DNA of 64,000 nucleotides from Flavobacteriales bacterium (GTDB lineage: Bacteria; Bacteroidota; Bacteroidia; Flavobacteriales_D; Sanyastnellaceae), in contig PKEB01000004.1 of assembly GCA_002863125.1 (NCBI GenBank), positions 62,001 through 126,000 on the forward strand. Reading direction: 5' to 3'. Made by a program: the position numbers and the translations under genes. Position 1 is the first letter of the stretch. Every line of letters begins with the position of its first letter. Shown piece by piece: positions 44,144 through 52,098 of this stretch. The notes under the pieces are model-generated. The model was given only the letters and a program-made list of their open reading frames with translations, was not told the origin of the DNA and did no database searches.

Positions 44144-45811
44144 TTACGGTGTCGGTCCAGCCAAGATGGTTTCGTGTGCGCCGGAACGCATGAGGTCGAT
44201 GGCTTTGTTCAGGGTGCTGTCGCGTGGGATGGACCAGTCGATAACCCCGGTTTGGAGGTGGTACCGCATGACCAATTCTTCTTCCAGTGCCCACGTGATT
44301 TCATCGCGGAACCGATTCAGATCACGTTCGATGTTGGGGTTCAAAATGGAACCGAATGCGTCAAATGCCGCCGAGTCCAAGGCGTAAAATTGCTCCTCGC
44401 GCGCGAGCGATTCAAGTTGTTCAAAAGCATCCAGCGTGCGCGACTCAAACGCCGTCGACTCATGCGCCAAGGCAAAATCGACGAAGGCCTCCCAGTCCGC
44501 GTCTTGCAGGGCGAACTCCGCGGCGGGTCCGATGCTATCGCGCTCGGCACTCCACGCATTTGCGAAATCGAAAAGGATGCCGTTGAGATAAAGCCCCTCG
44601 AGCACGTAGTTCATGTAAGGCACATCGACTTCGACATCCGGTTGAACGCCGGCTCCATCGGTGACGGGTCGGCCGTTGCGGGTGTAGAACACCTGCCGCG
44701 TTGAATCCGAGAACGCCCGCGCACTGCCATCCTCCTCGCGTTTGCCGCCGTAGTCCAAGCGTTGAATGCACCGGCCGCTCGCCGTGTAGTATTTGGCCAC
44801 GGTCACCTTGAGTTTGGTGCCGTAGGCGAGGGGCTTGGTTTGCTGAACGAGGCCCTTTCCAAAACTTTCTTGTCCTACGATGATGGCGCGGTCGAGGTCC
44901 TGCAACGTGCCGGAGACAATTTCGGAGGCCGAGGCGGACTGTTCGTCAATCAGCACGGCAACCGGGAGGTCGGGGACCAACGGAGGGGCCATGGTGGAGT
45001 AGGACTTCATCCATTCCTCCTTTTTGCCGCGGGTGCTCACCACTTCCTGCCCCTTCTCGACGAACAAATTCACGATGCTGATTGACTCTTGGAGCAGGCC
45101 GCCGCCATTGCCCCGTAGGTCGAGGACCAGTTGGTTGACGCCCACGCTGTCCTTAAGGTAGCGAATGGCTTGTCGGAGCTCAAACGATGAGCCCCGGGTA
45201 AAGGCGCTCAAGATGACGTAGCCCGTACTGTCGCCGATGACAGATCGGTAAGGAACGGCCGGGAGTTTGATTTTTTCGCGCTCGATGGTGAGGTCCACGG
45301 GAGCGGTGGAGCCGTTCGGGCGGTATTCAATGTCAACGGTAGTGCCGCTTGCTCCTTGCAGCATCTCCGGCACAAGGTCCGGGTCCATGCCTTCCAACGA
45401 TTGGCCGTCGATGGCCAGTAGCTCATCGCCGATTTTCAGGCCAGCGCGGGCCGCTGGAAAATCCGGAAGCACGTCCACGATGAGGTGGCGGTCGTTGATG
45501 AATTGCATGGAAGCGCCAATCCCACCGTATTCGCCTGTGGTCATGAAGCGCAGGTCTTCCACCCGCGATTCGGGGTAGTACACCGTGTAGGGGTCAAGGC
45601 TTTCCACCATGGCGTCCATGCCCGTTTCCATGAGCTGGCCGGGTTGGATTTCATCGACGTAGTAGATGTTCAGTTCGCGGAACATGGCCGTCATGATTTC
45701 CAACTGCTTCGACAGCTCGAAGTAGTTTTCCCGCAACGGCACCGCAGCCGCCATGAGTCCGGCGAGCGGCACCAACCACATCCACGTTTTTTTGGCCTTC
45801 TTCTTATCCAT
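44144..45811 (-). CDS. S41 family C-terminal processing protease
   Basis: Envelope serine protease of 555 residues (CtpA/Tsp type). An uncleaved-looking signal anchor at about 10-25 is followed by a PDZ domain (about 88-180) and the protease core with DLRGNGGG (231-238), the nucleophile segment SASASEI (292-298) and the lysine in GQESFGKG (Lys319). A C-terminal extension of 150 residues is typical of Bacteroidota. The start ATG 45811 overlaps rnpA by eight bases; earlier starts would lie deeper inside rnpA. Confidence 0.9.
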   Translation of the reverse strand: MDKKKAKKTWMWLVPLAGLMAAAVPLRENYFELSKQLEIMTAMFRELNIYYVDEIQPGQLMETGMDAMVESLDPYTVYYPESRVEDLRFMTTGEYGGIGASMQFINDRHLIVDVLPDFPAARAGLKIGDELLAIDGQSLEGMDPDLVPEMLQGASGTTVDIEYRPNGSTAPVDLTIEREKIKLPAVPYRSVIGDSTGYVILSAFTRGSSFELRQAIRYLKDSVGVNQLVLDLRGNGGGLLQESISIVNLFVEKGQEVVSTRGKKEEWMKSYSTMAPPLVPDLPVAVLIDEQSASASEIVSGTLQDLDRAIIVGQESFGKGLVQQTKPLAYGTKLKVTVAKYYTASGRCIQRLDYGGKREEDGSARAFSDSTRQVFYTRNGRPVTDGAGVQPDVEVDVPYMNYVLEGLYLNGILFDFANAWSAERDSIGPAAEFALQDADWEAFVDFALAHESTAFESRTLDAFEQLESLAREEQFYALDSAAFDAFGSILNPNIERDLNRFRDEITWALEEELVMRYHLQTGVIDWSIPRDSTLNKAIDLMRSGAHETILAGPTP

Positions 45812-46235
45812 GGTTTTGGGGGTCCGCTTGAGGTGGCTCGGGCGCTTCCAACGCCTCAATCATTTTGGCAATCAACGTCTGCATACTCGCTTGCATTCCT
45901 TCGAAAGTAGGCAATTCTTTACCCACATAAATGAGAACGAGCGCGCGTTGTTTTTCGTGTTTTTGAAGCGCGGCATAAGCGGTGTGTTTGTGCAAACGCC
46001 AAGCCTCGCGCATCAGCCGCTTGATGCGGTTGCGGTCCACGGCGCGTTTGAAGGAGCGCTTGCTGACGGAAACCAAGGTTTGGCAGCGCACGTCATTGGG
46101 CAGTTCCGCTTCCATGGATTTCGCCACCAGCGGCCACGCTTTGAACTTTTGGCCCGCTGCAAACGTGGCCTCAATCAGTTTTTTCGATTTGAGGCGCTCG
46201 GATTTGGAGAAGGAAAAGGACGGCGTTTCAGGCAA
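45804..46235 (-). CDS. rnpA: Ribonuclease P protein component
   Basis: Protein subunit that helps the RNase P RNA mature tRNA 5' ends. The 143-residue, basic protein shows SKSERLKSKKLI near the start, LVSVSKRSFKRAVDRNR in the middle and the RNR signature RNRIKRLMREAWR. rpmH, its usual partner in other phyla, is not adjacent; a place beside hemD and an S41 protease is normal for Bacteroidota. It begins six bases after hemD. Confidence 0.92.
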   Translation of the reverse strand: MPETPSFSFSKSERLKSKKLIEATFAAGQKFKAWPLVAKSMEAELPNDVRCQTLVSVSKRSFKRAVDRNRIKRLMREAWRLHKHTAYAALQKHEKQRALVLIYVGKELPTFEGMQASMQTLIAKMIEALEAPEPPQADPQNHG

Positions 46236-46241
46236 TGGGAG

Positions 46242-46985
46242 TTATTTGCCTTGAATGTAATGCTCAATGGCCATAGTCATCGAAGGCGCCTGTGGGGTCG
46301 GGGCAGAAATGTCAATGCGCAAGTTGGCTTGTTCGGCTGCTTTCGCGGTCGTCGGGCCAAACGTTGCGATGCGCGTTTCGCCTTGTTCAAAATCCGGGAA
46401 GTTCTTGAACAGGCTTTCGATGCCGCTCGGGCTGTAGAATACGAGGCAATCGTACTTGACATCGCTCAAGTCGCTCAAGTCGCTGCATACGGTGCGGTAC
46501 ATCATGGCCCGCGTGTAATCGATGCTGGCTTCGTCGAGCAGTTTGGGGATGGAAGGCTTCATCAAGTCGCTGCAGGGCAACAAGAACTTTTCTTGCTTGT
46601 GCTTCTTGATGCTGTCCATGAGGTCTTGGAAGCGATGTTTTCCAAAGAAAATCTTTCGCTTTCGGTAGACCACGTATTTCTGCAGGTAGAAAGCAGTTGC
46701 TTCGCTGATGCAGAAGTACTTCAGGGTGTCGGGCACCTCGTAGCGCAGGTCCGCCGCCAGGCGGAAAAAGTGATCCACCGCATTTCGGCTGGTCAGGATG
46801 ACGGCCGTGTGCTCGGCCAAGTCGATCCGCTGCTGTCGGAAATCTTGCGGCTCCACGCCTTCTACGTGGATGAATGGGCGGAAATCAATGGTCAGTTTCT
46901 GACGGACGGCCAAGTCGAAGTACGGAGATTTTTCCGTGGTGGGCTTTGGCTGTGAAATCAGGACGGTCTTGAGCTTCTTCGCCAT
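46242..46985 (-). CDS. hemD: Uroporphyrinogen-III synthase
   Basis: Cyclises hydroxymethylbilane with ring D inversion in heme synthesis. The 247-residue protein has the two-lobed HemD layout. Landmarks are ILTSRNAVDHFF in the first lobe and YDCLVFYSPSGIESLF with IATFGPTTAKAAE in the second. HemD sequences diverge strongly; the DUF4271-hemD-rnpA order supports the call. It follows the DUF4271 gene by 29 bases. Confidence 0.88.
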   Translation of the reverse strand: MAKKLKTVLISQPKPTTEKSPYFDLAVRQKLTIDFRPFIHVEGVEPQDFRQQRIDLAEHTAVILTSRNAVDHFFRLAADLRYEVPDTLKYFCISEATAFYLQKYVVYRKRKIFFGKHRFQDLMDSIKKHKQEKFLLPCSDLMKPSIPKLLDEASIDYTRAMMYRTVCSDLSDLSDVKYDCLVFYSPSGIESLFKNFPDFEQGETRIATFGPTTAKAAEQANLRIDISAPTPQAPSMTMAIEHYIQGK

Positions 46986-47014
46986 ATCGGTTCTTCAGTG
47001 CTTGCTCCATTGGC

Positions 47015-47689
47015 TCACCCCACATACTCGAACAGCAATAGGGATGGTCCAATTTCGAGGGTGCAAATGTACGCAATTCCCCATCCAATATGAAGCCGCT
47101 TGTTCACGACCGATTGAAACTGACGCAGCCATTTGAGTCCGAGCCAGCACCACCAAGCCGTGCTCACGTGCATCCACATGGCGCCGCGGCTCTCAAATCC
47201 GTTGAATTGCGCCAACTCCCAGACCACCAGTGCAATGAGCGCCCACAGCAACCAATTGCGCATGTGCCGATCCACCTCAAAGCCCCGTTGGACGGCATCG
47301 TGTTCGAGCGTCACCCACGCCCCCATCCAACCGCCCAAATGCCGTGCAATCAGTGCAGCCAATCCGAGCAAAGCACCCCACAGAGCTCCGTATCCAGCCG
47401 TTTCGAGGGCGGGCGTGGCCGAGGCATTGACCCCCCAGAGTGAGCCGAGCAAGGCCCAGGCCAAGAGGCCGATGGCATGGCTGGTCAAGGTTCCGCCCGT
47501 GCGTGCCGACTCATCGGCCAATCGCTGCCACACGCGCTTGATTTGGTAAGCAGTCCACATGGTCAAGGCCCATTCACGGTCGAATTGGACCCGCAGCAAC
47601 GCCGTCGCTCCAACCCCGAATACGCAAATCCACAACGGGAGTGCGTACACGTGCAGCGGCGAAATGGGCAAAGGCATCCCTTCGAACAT
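47015..47689 (-). CDS. DUF4271 membrane protein
   Basis: A 224-residue protein with about six membrane segments. The C-terminal motif AYICTLEIGPSLLLF matches the family, which is placed next to hemD in Bacteroidota and has no known function. It heads the operon DUF4271-hemD-rnpA-S41 protease-O-antigen ligase. The start is ATG 47689, four bases from a CATCTTCG box. Confidence 0.82.
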   Translation of the reverse strand: MFEGMPLPISPLHVYALPLWICVFGVGATALLRVQFDREWALTMWTAYQIKRVWQRLADESARTGGTLTSHAIGLLAWALLGSLWGVNASATPALETAGYGALWGALLGLAALIARHLGGWMGAWVTLEHDAVQRGFEVDRHMRNWLLWALIALVVWELAQFNGFESRGAMWMHVSTAWWCWLGLKWLRQFQSVVNKRLHIGWGIAYICTLEIGPSLLLFEYVG

Positions 47690-47693
47690 GGTG

Positions 47694-47701
47694 CGAAGAT
47701 G
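47694..47701 (-). promoter_or_regulatory. -7 promoter box of the DUF4271-hemD operon
   Basis: CATCTTCG on the minus strand, two mismatches to TAnnTTTG, then CACC and ATG. The same layout precedes purQ. Confidence 0.35.
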
Positions 47702-47728
47702 CCAAAGTTCTCGGGATTTTATGTGCAG

Positions 47729-50700
47729 TCAATGCGGGCAAACGTAGATCGGTGCCTGCGCCCGAACCAGCCGATGGCTTTGCACGGATTGCAACACCAC
47801 TTTCAGCAAGTACGGCCCAATCGCCGCATACGTGCTGCCACGGATGCCATCCCACTGGCACAATAGAGGCTGATCGCCTTGAACCAAGGCGGGCACTTCA
47901 ACATTGGAGGCGACCGATGCACCGATGTCGTTTTCAATGGTCCAATGCACTTCCCAGGCTTCCTCATCGGGGGCGTTGACCTGAAAGGCGACGGGAACTA
48001 TTTCTCCGTTTGGGGCGGCAAATCCCGTTGAGTGGATGACGTGGAGCACGTCATCATGCAAGCCCCACTCGGGCTGGGTTTGCCAACTGTTCCATGAGCC
48101 GGCCGTTTGGCCTGCCGCTGCGCCCGTTGTTTTCCAGTTGGCATCGGCATTTCGGGCATGACGGGTTGTTTTTTCAATGCTTTGCTGCCCTGTGTGCCAC
48201 GGGGCCTCCATGTCGGATTCGAATGCAAATGCATCGAGGAGCTCGCCGCCCGCCGCCAACTGCAGTTCGACGGATCCCCACAAACTGGGTAGTTCCGCTG
48301 GCAGGACCCGTTCTTGCCCCGCCGCTATCCTCGACGGACACGCGGCGAATGCTAAAGGGGTATGCGGCGGCATGAACCACCTCGTGTCCCCACTGACGGG
48401 CTCCCAGTCTTCCGGGAAGGGGATGGAAGCGGTCGTCCATGCGATGCCTTCGGTGGAGGCCCAGTGGGGACTGGAGTTGGCCAGCTCAATAAAAGGTTCA
48501 GCGCTTCCAGCTACCCGCCGCTGAACCTCATTCAGGCTAACGATGGTATCGTTCAATTCAGCGTCGGTGGTAGGACAGAGTGCTGCAAACGGCGCCAGCA
48601 CACCGGTTGGTTGGGTCCATGCCATGCCCGGAGTGTAGAACGAATCGAGGGGGGTCCACGGAGGTTCAAGATCGATGGGGGCCGAGAAGGCAATGAACCG
48701 TTCACCATTTCGCTCCCCACAAGCGATGGCGGCAGCCGCAGGAGGCGACAGGGCCTCGGATTCCGCTTCGTCCGGGACTCCCGGAGAGCAACCAGTGGTT
48801 GCATGCGCACTCGAGGTCCACGCCCACCAAGCGCTGGGGTGCACGCGGCCAGAACCAGGTTGGAGTCGGACCAGGCTGAATCCCGCTTTGGATTGGTTTC
48901 GATCGGGGTGCCAACAGCGGCTGTAGGCAGCGGCATCGATTTCTTCGCCGCTGTGGTTCTTCAGCGCAACGTTTCCGCTCGCCCTGTTCAGTGTGATGGG
49001 AATGCAAACGCGCCCTCGTGGAGGCAGGGGCTGAAGGGCATTAAGGGGCGTTTCATTCAGTGAACACCCTGCGGGCTCAACAACTTCGCTTTCGGATGGA
49101 TTGAAGAGCTCTACGAACATGCCCCAGGTGGCTGAGGTGCCTTTCGGATCGTGGGCAATTTCGGTGATGATCAAGTCGCCATCCTCTGGAAAATCCCCGA
49201 CGTCGAGGGTGGCTTTCAAAGTCGAGGGCCTTGTGCTGAAACAGCCTTGAACTTCGGCTGCAGCGATGTGCCAAGTGGTGTTTTCGGTGAGGCTGTCGAC
49301 GAGCCAAAACAACGCCTTCGGTTGATGTGCATTCTGCCAAGCCCAACCGCCTTTAATCGCAGGCGCACAATCCGGATGGATGGGCTGGTTGAGTTCGAAC
49401 ATTCCTTCACCCATGCTCAATGCCCTGGCCGATACAGCAATCAATGGGACGGCGGTATCCGTTGGCCATTCCAACGGGCCACGGATTCCAGGACTGGTTG
49501 CTGACCCCTCGTAAACCGAAATCCAGTTGTCAGCAACTGTGCAGCCCAACGGTTGCTTTTTTTGCAACCCAATCGTCTCGTTGGAGATCCACCAGTCGTT
49601 GCTGTAGGTGACTTCGTCAATCGTGGCGCCCGTGTTGGAGTGAAGCCCAATGGTCTCACCGGTGTTGGAGAGCGTCATGGACGGCTCAATTGCGGCAAAT
49701 AAGAACGTCCCCCAATCAGCCATCCAAGGCGACCATTGGTTGGCCAACACCGCGCGTTCGCCTGGGGCGAGCAGGCCATCCCATCCGAATTCGGGGACAA
49801 TCGCCTTGTTTGCATTGGCGCTCCCGTCCCAGATGCAGAGCCTGTTGACATCGACAGCTCGGTCGATGCCATTGAAGATTTCAATCCATTCGCCTTGCGC
49901 GGGGGATGCAATGAGGCACTCGGTGATGACAACGTCGCCCGCCTCAGCATGGGGTTTGACTGCGTAAACGTTGACGAGGGTGTCCGGGAGCGGTTGGCCG
50001 CTGAAGTCCTCGAAACCGGTTAGCCTGAATTGGAGGGTCCTTTCAGGGACGTGTGCAGGAAGCGCGATGCCCCTGCGGCTCGGAGGATTCAGCCACAGCA
50101 AGGGAAGGAAATCCTGTTCGGGTCCTTCGAGCACCATCCCTGCATCGGGGTTCATCGGCTCGGAAAAGGCCAGTTGCAGTCCGTATCCCGGTTCCCATCG
50201 CGCTTGGTGCAAGGCAGGTGCAACCGTATCTTGACAGTACGGGCCGTATTCCACGATTTCGAATGCAGCAGCGTCGGTATTTGACGCGGTGAAGTGGGCA
50301 GAGAAACCGATGCCAACGGGCACTTCATGTGACGCACATGCGGCAAGTTCTAACGCGGAACGGCGTTCGTCCTCGAATACATGCGCGATGGTAATCTGCA
50401 CAGAATCGCTGCCCGGCCGTTGCGTCCACGTCAATTCAACATCAAAGGATGCAGGAAGATGTGCCCAGTTGAGTAGGGATACCGTTGAATCCCAAGACCC
50501 ATTGACGCTTGGGCTGAACCACCGGATGGAATCGTTGGTGCCGGTTTCGCCTACGTGCATGAACGTGAGCGGACCGTGCTCCCCGAGAATGGACCAGTCG
50601 TCTGCAGGGATCGTAGCCATCGGAGAAGTGGACCAAGCGGTGGAATCAACGAGCCAATGCAGTCGGGTGAAGTTGGCACTTGACCCAGAAAACCCCTGGT

Positions 50701-50920
50701 TCCACCGCACGCGGAAGGTGCAGCCTGTAGAGTCGGTCATCGGTCCCTCTCGCAAAAGGATCAAGGAGGCCGTTCCGGCTTCCGACGCATTCAACTGCCA
50801 CCGGTCGCCCTCGCGTATCCATTGCTCAACCGTTCCGTGCTCCACCCACAGCGACTGCCCTCGGGCATTTCCGATCCATACCCCGAGAGCAACCAACACC
50901 CCCAATCGAATTCTGTGCAA
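47729..50920 (-). CDS. Secreted protein with three lamin-tail-like domains
   Basis: A 1063-residue exported protein. Signal peptide about 1-22 (LVALGVWIGNARGQ), then a jelly-roll-like N-terminal region, then three lamin-tail-like modules at about 326-480, 577-720 and 790-940. Each begins with a strand such as GDVVITE or GDLIITE and holds an EIF/VELFN-type motif. A C-terminal beta region (about 970-1063) is FlgD-Ig-like. No clear T9SS sorting domain (PNP or GxY end) is visible; the protein ends in APIYVCPH. The start is TTG 50920, since a stop lies three codons upstream and no ATG fits. Binding or surface role is inferred. Confidence 0.8.
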   Translation of the reverse strand: MHRIRLGVLVALGVWIGNARGQSLWVEHGTVEQWIREGDRWQLNASEAGTASLILLREGPMTDSTGCTFRVRWNQGFSGSSANFTRLHWLVDSTAWSTSPMATIPADDWSILGEHGPLTFMHVGETGTNDSIRWFSPSVNGSWDSTVSLLNWAHLPASFDVELTWTQRPGSDSVQITIAHVFEDERRSALELAACASHEVPVGIGFSAHFTASNTDAAAFEIVEYGPYCQDTVAPALHQARWEPGYGLQLAFSEPMNPDAGMVLEGPEQDFLPLLWLNPPSRRGIALPAHVPERTLQFRLTGFEDFSGQPLPDTLVNVYAVKPHAEAGDVVITECLIASPAQGEWIEIFNGIDRAVDVNRLCIWDGSANANKAIVPEFGWDGLLAPGERAVLANQWSPWMADWGTFLFAAIEPSMTLSNTGETIGLHSNTGATIDEVTYSNDWWISNETIGLQKKQPLGCTVADNWISVYEGSATSPGIRGPLEWPTDTAVPLIAVSARALSMGEGMFELNQPIHPDCAPAIKGGWAWQNAHQPKALFWLVDSLTENTTWHIAAAEVQGCFSTRPSTLKATLDVGDFPEDGDLIITEIAHDPKGTSATWGMFVELFNPSESEVVEPAGCSLNETPLNALQPLPPRGRVCIPITLNRASGNVALKNHSGEEIDAAAYSRCWHPDRNQSKAGFSLVRLQPGSGRVHPSAWWAWTSSAHATTGCSPGVPDEAESEALSPPAAAAIACGERNGERFIAFSAPIDLEPPWTPLDSFYTPGMAWTQPTGVLAPFAALCPTTDAELNDTIVSLNEVQRRVAGSAEPFIELANSSPHWASTEGIAWTTASIPFPEDWEPVSGDTRWFMPPHTPLAFAACPSRIAAGQERVLPAELPSLWGSVELQLAAGGELLDAFAFESDMEAPWHTGQQSIEKTTRHARNADANWKTTGAAAGQTAGSWNSWQTQPEWGLHDDVLHVIHSTGFAAPNGEIVPVAFQVNAPDEEAWEVHWTIENDIGASVASNVEVPALVQGDQPLLCQWDGIRGSTYAAIGPYLLKVVLQSVQSHRLVRAQAPIYVCPH

Positions 50921-51013
50921 TTCAGTTTTTCAACGAACCTCGGTAAAAACGAAATCGCCGTTTCATTGAATTCGTTGATGTGATGTGGGAATTTGCGGGT
51001 TGAATCAACAACC

Positions 51014-52018
51014 ATGGATGGATTGAAATTGGCGATAATTGGAGCGACGGGACTCGTCGGGCGGACCATGCTCGAAGTGATGGAAGAACTCGCGTTGCCC
51101 GTGGATGAGTTGCTTCCTGCGGGAAGTGCGCGAAGCGCGGGCAAGGAGCTGGAGTTTCAAGGCCGGAAATGGACCGTGCAGACTGTGGAGGAGGTGCTGG
51201 CCGCCCGGCCGCAGGTGGCGCTGTTCAGTGCTGGCGGGGATGTGTCCAAAAAGTGGGCGCCCGAGTTTGCCAAGGCGGGAATCACAGTCATTGACAACAG
51301 CAGTGCCTGGCGCATGGATCCGGATTGTCCGCTCGTGGTGCCGGAAGTCAACGGCGACACGATTGGTCCGGATGACCGCATCATCGCCAACCCGAATTGC
51401 ACGACGATGCAGCTCGTGATGGCGCTCAAGCCGCTGCACGACGCGTTCTGCATCCAGCGCGGCGTGGTGAGCACGTACCAAAGCATCACCGGTACAGGCA
51501 AAGCGGCCATCGTGCAGCTCGAATCGGAGCGCGCCGGGGAGCCGGTCGAAGCGCCGGTTTATCCCCATCCGATTGATTTGAATTGCCTGCCGCATTGCGA
51601 CGTTTTTGGCGACAACGGGTACACGCGAGAGGAGATGAAGGTGTGGAATGAAACCAAGAAAATCTTGGGCGATGAGGACGTGCACATGACCTGCACGGCG
51701 GTTCGCGTGCCGGTGATGGGCGGGCACAGCGAAAGCGTTTACCTCGAGTTCGAGCATCCGTTTGAACTCCACGAAGTCCGGCAAAAACTGGCGGACTTTC
51801 CCGGGGTGGTGGTGCAAGACGAACCGACGCACAATCGCTACCCCATGCCGCTTACGGCTGTCGGCAAGAACGAGGTCTTCGTGGGACGCATTCGGCGGGA
51901 TTTGGTCAATGAACGCGGGCTGCACTTGTGGGTGGTCGCGGATAATCTGCGCAAAGGAGCGGCCACGAACACGGTACAAATTGCTCAATACCTGCTCGAA
52001 CGCGGGCGTTGGGCCTGA
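51014..52018 (+). CDS. asd: Aspartate-semialdehyde dehydrogenase
   Basis: Makes aspartate semialdehyde for lysine, diaminopimelate, threonine and methionine synthesis. The 334-residue protein has the NADP loop GATGLVG (10-16), the catalytic Cys129 in ANPNCTTMQL and the later HSESV and RIRRDL motifs. The start is ATG 51014 (MDGLKLAIIG); an in-frame TTG at 50993 is less likely because it lies within a GGAATTTG box-like sequence. It is divergent from the lamin-tail protein. Confidence 0.96.
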   Translation: MDGLKLAIIGATGLVGRTMLEVMEELALPVDELLPAGSARSAGKELEFQGRKWTVQTVEEVLAARPQVALFSAGGDVSKKWAPEFAKAGITVIDNSSAWRMDPDCPLVVPEVNGDTIGPDDRIIANPNCTTMQLVMALKPLHDAFCIQRGVVSTYQSITGTGKAAIVQLESERAGEPVEAPVYPHPIDLNCLPHCDVFGDNGYTREEMKVWNETKKILGDEDVHMTCTAVRVPVMGGHSESVYLEFEHPFELHEVRQKLADFPGVVVQDEPTHNRYPMPLTAVGKNEVFVGRIRRDLVNERGLHLWVVADNLRKGAATNTVQIAQYLLERGRWA

Positions 52019-52098
52019 GGCTGCTTGATTTCCGTAGAGCACGCGCTATCTTGCGTTGCGAACGGCTCACGTAGCCACCACAACCAAGTCTTCCTCCG

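Noticed and set aside
45753-46955. 400-codon open frame on the plus strand
   Set aside because: Antisense to rnpA and hemD.
51005-52042. 345-codon open frame on the minus strand
   Set aside because: Antisense to asd.
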